Positions 33,291 through 47,242 of a stretch of 64,000 nucleotides of DNA are shown here, in pieces. The position numbers and the translations under genes were made by a program. Under the pieces are notes generated by a model. That model was given only the letters and a program-made list of their open reading frames with translations, made no database searches and was not told the origin of the DNA. This stretch comes from Vishniacozyma victoriae (lineage: Eukaryota; Basidiomycota; Tremellomycetes; Tremellales; Bulleribasidiaceae): the NCBI GenBank assembly GCA_017654735.1, contig JADPYG010000088.1, positions 5,208,001 to 5,272,000 of the forward strand. Direction: 5' to 3'. Numbering within the stretch: position 1 is the first letter of the stretch; each line of letters opens with the position of its first letter.

Positions 33291-34506
33291 ATGATCACCC
33301 CTTCTCGTAGGTTCGCTATCTCGCTAGCGAAAGGATGCAAGCCACTACAATGCAGTCCTCGCAACTACGCATCCAAGACGGCACTATACAAAGACGAGGC
33401 AGCAAAGTTGAATGTATGTCAGCTATGATTCATGATGTCAGCTGATAAGTAGGAATTATTGAATAAATTCAAAGACCCCTCTAGTCATTATCATATCCCA
33501 CCAGGATCAAGAGGTCCGATAGATGAGGAGGATCATAGTTCTTCCAGAGAGCCTTCAACCCTCTCTTCTTCTTCCTCGACGGCGTCTACCTCTGCTCCGT
33601 CTTCGTCTTCGTCTTCAACCTCGACTTCAACTTCGGAAGTTGGATCAGTGAAGGCGAGTGAGGATGATGGATTTGGCCAATCTCGTATGGAAGCTTTGGA
33701 GATGTTTAGAGCGGATGGATATGATGTAGAGGGGACTCTGGAATGGCCAGTAGCATGGGGAGATTGTGATATGTTTCAGTAAGTCTTTATCTCCCTCCTT
33801 CTCCTTCATGCCCCCATCCTTCTTCTCATTCATACTCGCCAAGGTGGGCATTCAGAGGGAGGAGAAAGGGATGGTGCTGATGAGTAGACATGTGAATAAT
33901 GTTCGATATGTGAGATGGATCGAAACTGCTCGTATACGATATGCGGAATCGTTAGAACTCCCAGGTGGGCAAGTAAGGGGTATGCTCGTAAGTCCATATT
34001 GTAGCTCTTAGATTGATATATACGAATTTTCTCTTGAGGTACACAACCTGGACTAGAGGCGAGAGCAAGGGAGTAAACGGGGAACGAGGATAGATGCGAG
34101 AAGCTGAAAGCTTATATCTAGAGCGGAAAAGGAACAGGATTCATACTCAAGGACGTCTACCTCAAATATATCAAACCAGTAACTTGGCCCGATACCGTGC
34201 GTACCCTCCCCTCTCTTTCTCCTGTCTCTTAGATACCGAACCTGACGAACAGGTCCTAATAGCTTCCCGAGCCCACGATATCCAACAATCAAAATCGAGC
34301 TTTAAGCTAAAACACGCAATCTGGTCTTTGAAGGATAAGAGATTAGCTGCTATTGGTGATAGGTAAGCTGCCAGCCTCTGAAGTGAATTGTCTGCTGATA
34401 CGGTAGTACCATGGTCATGTATGATTATGATCGATTACGGAAAGGGGTTATGACGGATGAGTTTAGGAGAGCGCTGGAGGAGCGGACACCGACGATACCG
34501 GCTTAA
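33291..34506 (+). CDS. Mitochondrial hot-dog fold (4HBT) thioesterase-like protein
   Basis: Six exons (33291-33413, 33453-33778, 33888-33987, 34122-34196, 34253-34362, 34407-34506) give 277 aa. The N-terminus MITPSRRFAISLAKG is a good mitochondrial presequence. A Ser-rich linker follows, then the 4-hydroxybenzoyl-CoA thioesterase-type domain: WPVAWGDCDMFQHVNNVRYV (Asp of the DxDxxxHVNN motif is the expected catalytic residue), WIETARIRYAESLELPGG, GTGFILKDVYLKYIKPVTWP and DTVLIASRAHDI. The enzyme probably hydrolyses an acyl-CoA or acyl-carrier thioester in mitochondria; the substrate is unknown. The 3' site of the fourth intron is the later CTGACGAACAG, which keeps the conserved PDTVLIASRA in frame. 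Confidence 0.8.
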
Positions 34507-34630
34507 ACACATTTCATATACTACAGTACAGCATTGCATGAAAACTCCATCAATATCGAAATGTATCGGTGCCAATGTGTGATTGAACGCAACGGCTTAG
34601 CGCCATCACATGTCACTTTATCTGGACCTG

Positions 34631-36147
34631 CTACAACAATGCCAATACAATGCCTGATAGACTGCACAACGTCGCTACCATTCCCGGCACCCTCAAAGCT
34701 CCAGCTCCTGCATCCACAATAATAGTCTCCTGCGCAATCATAGCCCCCGCCGTGGCAGTCACTATCCTGGTAGTTAAGCCAGTACCAGTGATGGAGTAGG
34801 TAACGCCCATAGTATCGGACACCAACATCGGCTGAATCAGAGCAGTCCCACCACTTGCGCCTGCCGCACCGTAACCGTATGGTAAGCTGTTTTGGTATCC
34901 TGCCGATTGGCGTTGGCCGCCGGCTGTCGGTATTCCTGCGGCTGGGATCCCTGCTACGCCAGAGGCCACAAGCTGATCGGTCAATGTTCCTTTCCCACCT
35001 AGTGACGCGATTGGGCAGGTCTACTCATCAGCTATACTCCACCAGGTTGGCAAAGGTATAATCTGACGTACAGTAGCTACTACTTGTGTGTCACATGCGT
35101 TCTTGAATTCTGTTCTATCAGCAATCGCACATTCGAGCGCCAAAGCAACTGTGAGGTACCAGAATAACAAGTCCCAATCTGTCCACCTCGTCCACTGTCT
35201 CCAACACAAGCACTACAATCGCTCGCGGCACAGATCACATCTGGGGTACACAAACACCGATCATCTCTGCACATCTTTTGTGGTCAGCTTAGTTTGAATC
35301 AATTTCGAGTAGTACTCACATCAGCCTGTGTTTTCCACTTGACGCAATGCTGTACACAAGCTTGCGAGATCGCTTGAGAGAAGAAGTTGTGAGATGAAGT
35401 GAGCGCCGTGATACTGTTATTCACGGCAGGTGGAGTCCGTGGAGAGGCGGTCGTATCGTTGATCACGTTGATGCCATGAGAATCTGATCCACCACCTGCT
35501 GCAGCGGCGTTGAGTGGAGAAGGGAAAGCGGAACCGGCGCCACTGCCGTTGAGCGGAGTAGGGAGTGCAGTCGCGACTCCCGGCTGAGCTTGAGCTTGTG
35601 TCTGTGCTCCTATTCCCCGATACACCGATGCCGAGGTAACCGCGGGTGCAGCGCCAGCGGCGACGCCGGGCACAGTCTCGACAGGATGCTCCAAATCGGC
35701 AGACCCAGCTACTTGAGTCTCAACTGCCATCGCAGCAGTGATATCGGTAAATTGCGCATCGACGACAGGACCTTGTGCGACTGATATAGCGCTCGAGGGG
35801 ATGGGTGGCTGCACGAGAGCCGAGGCTGCAGACGGCGAGACGGTATGTACGGTAGTTGGTGCCGCTTGACTCAATGACGCGCAAGCACCGAGGTAATCGT
35901 TGTACTTGTTGACACTGTCATCTGTCGCCATACAGTTGACGCAAGCTTCGGCTTTGGCAGTGTATGCACATGCGCAAGTATCGTCTTGACAATTTGACGA
36001 GAGGATGGCTTGGCATTCGGTTATCGTGGAGCATTCTGGTGAGAGAGGGAGGGCGATCAGGTCGCAAAGTCTATTTCGGGGGTCATGGGCTTTGGCGAGT
36101 TGTGGTAGGAGTGGAAGAAGGGCGCATGTAAGATATGTCAGGTACAT
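34631..36147 (-). CDS. Secreted Cys-rich protein, probably GPI-anchored
   Basis: Four exons (35320-36147, 35150-35274, 35072-35114, 34631-35020) give 461 aa. A signal peptide (MYLTYLTCALLPLLPQLAKA) leads into a Cys-rich module, CDLIALPLSPECSTITEC then CQDDTCACAYTAKAEACVNC. A Ser/Thr/Ala/Pro-rich stretch follows. A second Cys-rich module (CVQHCVKW, CRDDRCLCTPDVICAASDC, SACVGDSGRGGQIGTCYSG, ACDTQ) spans three exons. The C-terminus, with a small-residue stretch and then GMVATLCSLSGIVLALL, looks like a GPI-attachment signal. The two modules share a CxxDxCxC core, so this looks like an internal duplication of a fungal cell-surface domain. The second intron has a weak GTTGCT 5' site, the only one that keeps the frame. 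Confidence 0.7.
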
Positions 36148-36715
36148 TGTGTATGTCTAAGGATTGACGGAGCACTGATCTAGATCGTGTCGAAGAATGC
36201 GTCCTGACAATGTCAAGGACAATTTTGCTTCAGCTGTAAGCTGCGAGGTTTGCCGGCGTGTTGTTCGTGATTAGTGATTTGCTGCTGCGTAGTGCTTTTC
36301 TTTGTCTTTTCCGTATTTTGGTCAAGTGGATCCAAAGTATGTGCGAGTGGGCGGTTCCAAGTAGGGCTAGTAGATTGAATGAGTGTCGTAAGTATTGATA
36401 TGAGAGTTTGAAGATCGACAGGAACGTTCGACCACTTGATCAGAGATGGATTTCCCCGGATCCAACATCCCTTTCATTACCATGCCGTCCATTGAGATCG
36501 GCAAGGGGGGTTTGAAGGGGGTCAAACTGTGATAGCCCACAAAGGATGCCAGCCATCAAAGTAACGGTGGTGTTTGACTTCTCCAAAATCATCTCGATGA
36601 CGTACCGGTACACGTACATACATACACGAGAAACAATACAACTAAAAATGAGGCGTTGATACAATATGTAAGGGGTGAGACGTCTTATCGTAATTTTGGT
36701 GAGGAGCAGGATGTT
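36148..36715. other. Gap between Cys-rich protein start and CSF1 end
   Basis: Promoter of the minus-strand secreted protein and 3' flank of CSF1. A 74-codon minus frame (36440-36664) is unsupported. Confidence 0.4.
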
Positions 36716-39700
36716 TTATGATTGGAATTTACCGATCGAGCCGTTTCCCTCATCGTAATGATTGTTGAGCCCGACTTCGTTCTCGCCATCCTGACTAGCC
36801 GCAGGTAGGTGCTTTTCGTACAGTTTCAGCAGCCTGCCGTTGTCAGCACTCGGCCACTGAGAGGACGAAGTATGACTTACTGATCCATTGCGTCTTCCAG
36901 TGGTACGGTCACGAAACGATGAACAACCACCGGACACTTGTCGTCCATGTTGGTCTGCAGATTCGGTATCCACTTGACCAGATCTTTCGTGAAGTCGCCC
37001 AAGTACGCTAGGTCGGGCACCTCGATAGATCCACCGGTCCGTTTGTAAACCATCGCCGCAGGATTCTCATACTCGTCCTGGCCGTCGGTGGCTGTGGCTT
37101 GTTTGACCCGTGTAAATGAACCTCGATCTCGGGCTCGAGACCGCTGTTGCTCGTCGAGATCATGCGAGAGCTGACGGAAGGCTGCCGAGGCAGAATTCCA
37201 CAAGGTCGAATGGAATTGTACATCCGCCTTATCGCCGGTAAATCGCAGAGAACAGTCGTGTTCGAGGATGTCCACGGGTTCTGAGGGAATTTGATCCGAG
37301 GACATGGTGACTGTCTGAGAAATCAGCTTATACATGACACTACCAACGACCAAAGCTTACCGCATGAGGCACATATGCTGCCTGTGCGCCCGCCCAGATC
37401 CCCGTCTTCTGCTTTTGCTTCCTCGACTTTGGCTTGTCTTTTGGCTTGTCGTCTTCCTTCTCGCTACTATCTTGACTCGGCTTGTCCTTCACCTTATCTT
37501 TGCCCTTGTCCTTTCCCTTGTCCGGCTTTGGCTTCTCTTGATATTTCATCTTGGCAAGCTCAACTATACTTGTCCCATCGCGTTCTGCGTGAAGATGGTT
37601 TTCGTTGCCGTAGTAAGTCCATTCGGCGGCATCCATGACGACTTTGATGTCTCTCAGCGGATGACCACCTTCATTCTGGGTTCTGGACAAGTTGATGTCC
37701 ACCGAGCCGATCTCGAATAAGTAGAAATGTTGTACGGACCGGCCGCCTTCGTTATCGGTGACAAACATGCCCAGATCCACTCCAGCGATCGAAAGCTTCA
37801 TGACCTGCTTGATTTTCATCTGACAAGGCGATGCTTCCGTCAGGCTGACTCTTCGAGCGCTCTGCAGCAGCGCCGAGGTGAGAGCAGACGGCTGTCCAGC
37901 TTTTCTAGCTTGATTCTCTCGGTAGGGTTTCGATAGCTGCTTGGCCCTAGCCTCTTGTGTTTCGGCTTCGCCCATTATCCTATAGAAAAGACCGAGCAGT
38001 CCCGGAACTTCTTGTAATCGTACGACGCTCACGAACCTTCCCGCGTCGATCTCGAATGCCAACACTGGATCCTGATCCGGGTCCGCATTACGTGCCGACC
38101 AATCGTCCGAAAGAGATACTTTTGTCGCAGCGAGGTGGAATTGGACAATTCTAACGTCTTCCAGATACGCGTTACCGGTGAGGTCTCCGGCACTGATGGC
38201 CAACACCAGCGTAGAGGAAGTATGAGATTCATTTGCCCGAGTCGACTGGCGAGTCGAGACCATGGTAAGATGTCGACTGGTAATATCGCCCGAGATGTCA
38301 CCCTTGGCGTGAAGATTCAATATTCCTACGCTGACTTCCAAATCGGTCTGCTTGCCATCTGACGTCGTCCTGATAATCAACGGGTCGATTTGGAGTATCG
38401 CCTGGGTGACTGGAAGAAGTACATCGAAGCTGATCTTCCTTACCCTGGCGATGACCGCGTAAGCGACTTTGTCGGTCGAGGTCGGTGTCGCAGGATTCGG
38501 CGTCGATTCTGGGGTCATCGCTTTCGTGGGCGTACCAAACCTCCAGACATCATCTGCCCAGACAGCCATGAAACACAACCAGGCATTATAAGCGTCAAGC
38601 CGGAAACCAGAGGAAATCGAGGTGTCGAACACGAATGACGTGACCGGTTGGATACCCTGACCTTTTGAAGGAGAGTATACCGCCGTAAAGGCCATGTCCT
38701 TTGCACTGGCGGTAAGACAGTTCTTGTTGGTGTGACGGTGTTGAAGGCCAATCTCGACGCCCGTAATTGAACCAGAAATGGAAGCCGCTTCGTTGGTTCC
38801 AGGAGATACACTCGCGACGAAACCCCCGCTTGACCAAGTCAGCGACAAGCATGCATCCGACATTCCCTCTAGACCGCTCTCGCAAGACAGTGTCAGCTTG
38901 GAGTGATCGATCCGGAGGGTGAATTGGACCTTTAGTCGACCGGTAGGAGCATGCGCGATTGCTTCCAGTGCAGGCACCCCGACCGTAGAAGGTTCTGCTT
39001 GTACCATCGAGGATTGAGCGATGGCGACAGCGCCGGTCGTCTTGGCATCTTCAAATTCGTTCGGATGGTGCCGGATCCGCCTGACTAGATCTACGATGAA
39101 TGGGATGATAGTAGGCAATATGGTGTTTTGACTTTCGTGGACTGCGCTATTGATGAGCAACGAGCCGCCGTCGCCGCTATCATCGACGCCAATGGCTGCG
39201 CCGGCGTAATCGACCCAGAGAGAGATGGTGGGCAACTTGAGACGATCAGGCTTGTAGGACTTGTCGCGGGGCCGGTGCGAGAGTGAGACGTCACCGCTAT
39301 TGAATGTGAAGCTCATTTTGACGAGGATCTGTTGGGCGGCCAGTTTTGACGGGATGCTCGACTGCTCGAGGTACTTGGTGACCACCGTGTCGGGCTGACC
39401 GAATTTGGCCAGGCCGATACGGTATTCTTCCTCCAAAAGAGCAATATGACTTTTGCCCCGATGGTACATGTGGACGAGCCGGTAGATATCGTCTGCAATT
39501 GAGGGTGACATTTTGAGCTCGAAATCGGTTGCTGAGCTATGTGCGCACACCTTCCAGAAGCCCGGTTCGGAGGAAATTTCGGCTTCACTGGAGATCTCGG
39601 GAACGGTCATGCGGTTATCGGAAGGGTGATAGTCGCCCTGGAAATGGCCCGGATTGCTTTGATCGAATCTGCTATCAGCTATGCTCTTATTCTCTTCCGT

Positions 39701-42700
39701 CAATCGGCACTCACACATCGACAAATTGAAGCGCCATTTGTTTCATGGTAAATCGAGCGGTCTGATTGCGTTTGTTCTCAAACGTCAATCTCCGGATAGA
39801 AAACAGCATTGCAGGCCCAGAGCGATGATCGACGGTCGCCAAGTCGATCGTTGTAGACGCATCCAGTGGAATGGCGACACCGATACCTGTCATTCGGATC
39901 GTGACAAGACGTTCAGAGAGCCAAGCTGAGGACAGCGGTTTATCGGTCTGGGCTGCCTTTGACTGCATCTTTTGCTTAAGCTTGTTTCCATCCACCTTGA
40001 TCTGGGCAATGTCGTCCGCTCTGTCCTCTTGCATGACGTTGATATCGTGCGACCAGCTCCGGGACAGGTCGACAAGCTCCTTGAGAGCAGCGACGTGCAT
40101 GATGGAGTGAGCTTTACTCAGGTGCACTTGCAGTTGTCGAGGCGTATCGGCGATTGCGGGAATGTCCTTCACTTCGACGTCCAGAACCATGGAGGCGGAC
40201 CGATATCGTCTCGCAGACTTTATATCGTCCGATACCATGTCGGACTTCAAATGACCCAGGGATACGCCGAATTGTGTGGCCTTTGCGTCCCACTCGAGTG
40301 AAGAGCTCGGTTGACCATTATGCGAAAGGGAACCGCTAAGAGCTGAAGCCTCCAGCACGATAGAGGTGGCGACTTTGTCCGCCCTGAGCCCAATCTCGAT
40401 CCCGGCCATGTTGATACCGATCTCGAGTACCAACGGTCTGGGCACAGTGTCGGGTATTTGAGGCGATTCGGCCTTGTATTGCTTGAGCTCATCTTGGTAT
40501 TGTCGAGAAAGAGTGGCGATGTCTTCGCCAAGGTCTCGATGGAGATCAAGCAGTCGATTGAGCGTGGCCGGCCGCATCACCCCTTGAAACACCCCGAGAT
40601 CGAGAGTACCAGATAACGAGCCTTGTTCGTCATGGTGGTTATATAAACCGCGAGCTCTGACGCTCGGAAGGCGCAATTTGGAAGAATCTTGAGACTTGGA
40701 TCTCTTGATGGAGGAATAGGCGCCGACTTCTTGAGGGTCCATGCGGATGCCAAAATTGAGATCGTCTTTGGTGCCCGAACCAGTCAAGTACGTATTCCCG
40801 AAATCCCACCGTAGCCACAGGCTAGACGCTGCGCGAGCCACAAGGGCGACAGATTTGAACGAAAGATCGATAGTCGCATGCGTCGTCTTTACTTCACTCT
40901 CGGTATTGATAGACGGCTGGTCAGGGAGAAGAGACTTGTACCGCTCAACGACTCGCTTGTAGTATCTATACCGTTAGCGCTACTTCGGTATGATGACAGA
41001 TCGACTTACGGTAGATCTTCTTGTCGAACATGATTGATCAGACCATGGAGCGCTTTCATTTGAGGTCGTACGTCCAAGTCGAAGCAACGTAACGACAACA
41101 AGACTTGGACCTCGTCGGGAACGTTTGGCTCTTGATAAGCTACGTGACTTGCGATTCCGCCAAAGTCTTTGGTTTCCCAAGTCGCGACAACCCCAGTCGG
41201 CATCGAAGATGCGGAGTGAATACGCTCTTTGACCACCGATACTACCGTCTCCATCGAGGAGACCATCATGGTAGATGTCGTTTGTGAAGAGATTGGGGTT
41301 TCGTTGACTTCCAACCCGGTACCAAATTCATGATTGACGTTCAAGCTTCCCCGATCAAGCAGTCCCTTGATTCGCAAGCCAGCTGCAATTAGCTGCAGCT
41401 CCGCTCGCTGGATTTGGTTGTCCATGACTAGAATGGTTCGACTATCTGCATCGGCCTTCTCGCGGTGATTGTTGTCGGCTAGTCCGGGCGCAGGAACCAA
41501 TGATAACAGGGGCTCGATCGCGTTGAATATACTGTTTTGCAGAACGACGTCTATCGCCTTGACCGTATTGACCAGGCGTATACGCATGATTGGCCGGGAT
41601 CTCTTGTAGCCTACTAGGTACTGTAGACCGGTAGACGCAGACGTGATGTTGAGGGAGCTCGACACGATCTGATCGGATTCCAACATCTTGCCCTGATGTT
41701 CGAGGTGAAGGAGGTCGAGATTGACGAAGATATGGGTAGTGTGATCGAGCAAAGTCGTATGAGTCGATGGTTCGGCGTGGATCTCTTCACCGAAAGCAAG
41801 CTTTATGAAAGTCTGCTCACGAACCCAGGCAGACGAATCTACGGTGGGCTTTTCCTCCATAGACTGCTCTAGTAGCTCTCTTTCACTCTCATCCACTCCT
41901 CCGTTACTACTCAGATCTTTGCCTTCATCCTTGTTCAGCCCTCGTGCTTCAATCTTGCTCAGCTCCGTAACAGCATAGGAAGTCATGTCCATGGTACGAT
42001 CCACTGGTTTGCGAGGAAGGGTTTGCGTCCAATATCGCAAACGAGCGAGCAATACCCAGCCCTCGTCTCGCCGAACGTTCACAGGATCATTCTCTTGAAG
42101 AGCGTAACCCGTCGGGGTTATGAACAAGGGTTGCGACCCTGTTTGGCCCGTTGCGATGGCCGATTGTATAGCGTCACAGATAACAAATGCCACTGGTCTG
42201 ACTTGATCGGCCGATAATGGCAGAACTGAACAGGCTGCCTGCCAGATTTGAGCGATATCTCGGATGCTATCGAAAGCGGGAGTGACTACTCCAGTATTGA
42301 ACGTGTTGAGCCGAACCGTAAGGACCGTATGGCGAGAACGCGAATCCAGCCCAACTTCTAGACCTTCGTATGACACGCGCCCAACTGGCTTTCCAGGTAC
42401 TCCAGCCGATTCGATATCTTGCAGATGCAGGGCAGGTTTAGGCGCACATAACAACACTTCCATCCTCCGCATCCTGGCCGCCACATTCGTGTACTGATAA
42501 CCGGCGTCAGAGCTAAGGCTGACTATTGTCGTGATGCGCTTGACGTAGCAATCAACGATAGGGAATGGAACATCAACGTCGGTGTGAAAGGCTCGAGCAC
42601 GGATGTGCGGTATCTCGATTTCGACTACAATAGGCGAGTCGATCTTGTCAATGGCGCGATATTTTTCGGCATGAGCCACCATTATTGCGTCGAGCAAGAC

Positions 42701-45700
42701 TTCTGAACGACGAGGCTATCATCAGTGCCGAACCACTTCTGGAACTCACGGTATTTTTAAAAGCTTCATATAGGCTTGAGCCCGCTTGTAATGCGATTGG
42801 CTGTAAAGCAAGCGCGATAGGGATAAGGGACACCTTGACGACCGTACCGCTGCGAAGGGCACTTGGTGGCAGGCGTTCACCGTTCTCAAATACGCCATCA
42901 TCTGGGAGGTCGATCGAGTCCAACATTGACTGCTTAACTGCCCGGAATCGCCGAAGCAGATCAGCCAAGTTGGACGGGATATCGGCAGGGTCGCGCAAAT
43001 CGAGCTCGGATGTTGATGAGCATGTCGAAGCAGAACCAGATACATCACCGTCCGAATCGGTGTCCTCTTCAACACGGTTACGGCGAATCGTACTGTTTCG
43101 GCGAGGGCGGGGCCTAGCGAAAGCCATGTCGTCATGGCCGCCGCTTTCGGGAGACGAAGATCGATCATACACGCTACTTGCAGCGCTGTCGTAATCCGTG
43201 TCCTCTTCATTGCTGACCGTATCGATTTCCGGAAGATGAGGTGTTGCAATAAAGACCTGATGGTTGAATTGACCATATCGGGGTGGTTTACCGTCGTCGT
43301 ACAGGTAAGCAATGCGGCGAGTCTCGGCATCTTCTTTCCGTAAAAAGGCTTGTTGTCTCGCAGCGGCCTCCCTCCAGCCACGTTCAGCGAGGTAGATATC
43401 GAAGCTGCCGCCGGTCTGAGCCTCGGCGACCGAGTCCCATCGTCCGCGATCCGAGGGGCCGGCTCGCAAAACATTGATGTTGATGGCCGGGACCAGAACT
43501 CCGACTGTATTACCACAGGAGCGAGTCGCCCATGTGCTGAGATCGAGATTGAGACCTTTCGCCAACTCAACCGAGATTGCGGAATTCTCGCTGCTGAGCT
43601 TCATGATTGCCTCACCTAAGCAAAGCTTAAAGAAAGTGACTGATTGTCAGTGATAACATAACTCTCACTCACCATCAGGCAGCGCCGCAGGCTGGTATTT
43701 TTTGAGTGGGGCGTTGTCCAGGTCCGCGAAGTTGTATTGCACGCATTCGGCAACTGCCTGCAGTGTTGCCACGAAGGGTATGGATAGAGAGCATGCGATT
43801 CGAGGCACGACGGCTTCCCAGAGGCATAGATACGTTTCGGCTCGAGGTTGAGGTCCAAAGAGACGATTTGCTTTCAGTTCGATACCCTCGACGAATATCG
43901 CATCATCTTCGATTGAAGGTACCACGCAAGATGTATAGACGCTGGCGAGGTCATGGACTGGGACAACAAATGTGGGGGGTGAGTCGAGGGACAAATCTAT
44001 GTTTCAGCAAGGCTCTCAAGATGTGACTCACCCATAAATTGATCCTGTGATCTCAGGCTCATCTGTAGTTTCGGAACTGGCATCACCACACCTGATTCGC
44101 ATCCATAAATCGTGTCCGCCATCAGCAACAAGGAATCTTCTACATTCATCGTGACTTGAACCGCAAATGGATCAGACTGATATCAGTCATTGTCATGACC
44201 AATGAACTCACTCGTCCAGGTCGGTATTTCTCCTCGACCGGATCGCCTACCGATTCAGGATCGTAGTCGTGCCGCGCTTGGTACTCTTCCATCGTCTGGA
44301 ATTGTGTGAACCCCCCAAAGTAGTTGTCCTTTATGCAGAAGAGTCGTCGTAGGGCCCATCCAAGAGCTTTGAACGCCAGGCGTCGTCCCTGACAGTCAAC
44401 AAAACCATTCACGGCCCAGACTCACCTCCAGGTGCAACGTCAAAGTCTCTTGATGGTCCGGCTTCGGCTCGGCGTAGAATCGATACGAGCCCTCGATAGA
44501 GATGTCTCCAATTTTTCCGATCTCTACATCCAAGGAACCATCTACACCGCGATGAGTGTCCCATAGCGGGAGACCAATCTCGACTCGGATATCTTTAGCT
44601 TCCACCGAGAAGGGTACAACCGAAAATTCGGGGCGGTACTGCGTTGCCGACACCGCAATGTACGCATCGAGACGTGGACCATAAAAGTCGGCCATTGCTG
44701 GTGATCAGTTTCACGACCAGATAAAGCGATAGGGGAACTTACCATTCGCTGCTCTATCACCGGGGAGGTCGATGATATTAAAATCGTTCATGAAAAGGTG
44801 AATGCCGTAATTGAGGATGGATACTCGAAAGTTGTAGTGATTCGGGACAAAGTGATGAAAGTCTCCTTGAAGACCACTTGACCAATCCCGGGCCAAATCC
44901 GAGATCAAGGTGGTATGATCACGCATCAGAGTGATCTCGGGCTCATCCATTGTGATGTCGAAGCCCCAGTCTCGCTGTGCATCCCACTGCAGCGGCGTTG
45001 GCATTGTGATTGCGAGCTGAAATTAGCCGATAGCGGTGTGCCAAAACTCACCTTGCACGATTTGGCTTTCAGGAACGTGTTGACGTTGACGCTTGAAGAT
45101 ATACTTAGCGAGTCGAGGTGAAGTGCCAACATGGTGTCGTAGCCATGCGTCGTGGCGACCTGGGATTGTGTATACACCACAGATGAATTGGCTGCGACAG
45201 TGACGTCGAGCCATCCGTAGGGACGTTCATCGGAAGCGTTGGCACCATCGAATCGCCAGTCCTGGCATCAGCAAGATCATGAGATGAGGACTCACTTTTG
45301 ATGGCTCTCTGGTAGGTATGCGAAGCGTCGTCTCCTTGACCAGATTGACATTGACCAGCATATGGGTATGTATTCTTTGATCACCGGGCTGGAGAGACGC
45401 TTTTGGTACAGAGTTGAAGAAGATCGAAGGAGCAAAGGCAGTTTGAAGGGCATCACTAAACATCAGCGCCGCTCCACCTGAAAGCTCACCGCTGACGATC
45501 TGCCCACGGTCCATATGTCACCATACCACCATGAATCGTAACCTCGATTCCGTACTCAGGCGGAGCTTCGACGTTCCCAAACTCATCGGCGGGATTGACA
45601 ATAACAGGATCACCAGGATATGGTACGGGACCTATCTCATCAGCCCACGTACACGTACAATCCGACCTGAGGCCGACTTACCAGGTTCATCAGAGTAATA

Positions 45701-47037
45701 GTGCACGTCCAATCGCGGGGTATCGACAAGAGTCGTCACTTTGGCGTATTCTCGCTCTTCCCTTCGAAGCTGATGATGGGGAGCATCATCGTCCATGTCC
45801 CTGTACCGGGCTAGTCCTCGCCAAACACGGTCTCGCGGCAAACCAGCGATGGGAGGCGTGGAGAAACGTGGATCGCGCAGAAATTTGAACTGCTGGGCAA
45901 TCCGGTGAAACCCAGAACGAGTAGAGAGGAGTGATGGAGGTTCCTCGGCAGTCAATGGTCTGCTTGATTAGCGGATTCTGACCTGAGCTCTGAAAGTGAC
46001 CCACCGCTTATCGAGTAGTTCATCATAAGCCTTCTTGCCGTGAGCAAGGAGAGGTCCAGAATAGTCCACATTGGTTCGTGTGAGTATTTTGACGGTCTCG
46101 AACTTTAGATCATAGTCTTGTCTGCCATCATCACAAGGTGAAGTTGACTAAATCATCAGGTATATTTGGATTGCGTTACTCACCTCTACGTGGTTGACGG
46201 TACCAGTGGCTGACAAAAAGTGAGCGATCAGGACAGAAGGCGTGGCGTCGTTGCCCAGTATGACTGAACCTTGCTTGAGGGATATTTCGATAGGGCACAT
46301 TTCGTGAAACATGTTGAAGGTTGGCTCGCTTCTATTCTGTGTGGATGTGAGAGGCGTCTTGGATGTACCGCTGGGAGAAGCCTTCAAGTCTACGCGTCGG
46401 TCAGAGATCTTGTTCCATACACGACTTACCATTTGACGATGATCCGGATGACCCTTTCGTTTGGCTTCGCCTCATGTTCGATCTCTGCCTCATCCCATCA
46501 TGACCTTCATGACTACTCCATGTCTCTGATACACCAGGCGTCATTCCAGCAGCTTCGGCGGCTTCATGCTTTTCCATTCGTCTAACGATCTCGTCATAGA
46601 CGGGAGTCGTGTTGTAGATGAACGCCTCTACACCTTCTGCATGTACCCGCATTCTGCACGGCAAGGAGCCTGTTTGCGTCAGCTCTTTCCTATGCAGTCG
46701 GTTTGATCGTACCTCGTGACGAGTTGGTGGTATCCACGTCCTCATTTTGCTTGGTCCGAAATCTCCAGTACCTCCAGGTGACATGGCCATGCAAAGCCCT
46801 TGCCGATATATTGCTAGAGTGGTATTCGAGATCTCGGAATGACACCCTTCCAGCGAGGAGAGACAGCTGAATAGACCCGATTGTGATGTAGATATTGTAC
46901 TTCTTCCACCAGAGATAGCGTAGAACTTGCCCAACTATCCATCCACCCAGTCGATTAAAGTAGAATAAGAATGCCGAGCTAGCGATGACGATGGCGGCCA
47001 GCTCGACCAGCAGAGATATAGTGATGGGGATGACCAT
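36716..47037 (-). CDS. CSF1: Csf1, bridge-like lipid transfer protein (BLTP1/Tweek family)
   Basis: A 10.3-kb gene with many small introns encoding roughly 3,000 aa (my estimate; not every junction was fixed). Exon 1 (46713-47037) has an N-terminal membrane helix (ELAAIVIASSAFLFYF), then LRYLWWKKYNIYITIGSIQL, SLLAGRVSFRDLEYHSSN and HVTWRYWRFR, which is the strongly conserved start of Csf1/KIAA1109. Exon 2 begins SLPCRMRVHAEGVEAFIYN, again typical. The rest is long beta-rich sequence as in a chorein-like hydrophobic groove that carries phospholipid between ER and other membranes. A Lys/Asp-rich insert (GKDKGKDKVKDKP) lies near 37.5 kb, and the last exon ends NGSIGKFQS at 36716. Large open blocks at 37.3-39.7, 39.7-40.9, 41.0-42.7 and 42.6-43.6 kb are its biggest exons. 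No interruption is seen. Confidence 0.88.
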
Positions 47038-47242
47038 CGTATCCTCCCTTCCTCAAGCCATCGGACAGGCGTCGTCGTATGATGGAAACCGGTGTTGATG
47101 TTGCTAGTAAGTAATGGTGAAATACCGAGATCATGAATCAACAATCGTCGCGTCCTCCACTTCATCTCTTCATTTTCACCATATATTCACCTTCCATCAT
47201 CATACCTCAACCTGGGCACCAGGGCTACTCACGAAGGCTACA

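Noticed and set aside
42685..43604. Long plus-strand and alternative minus-strand frames
   Set aside because: They overlap CSF1 exons whose frame has the conserved sequence; the others are shadows.
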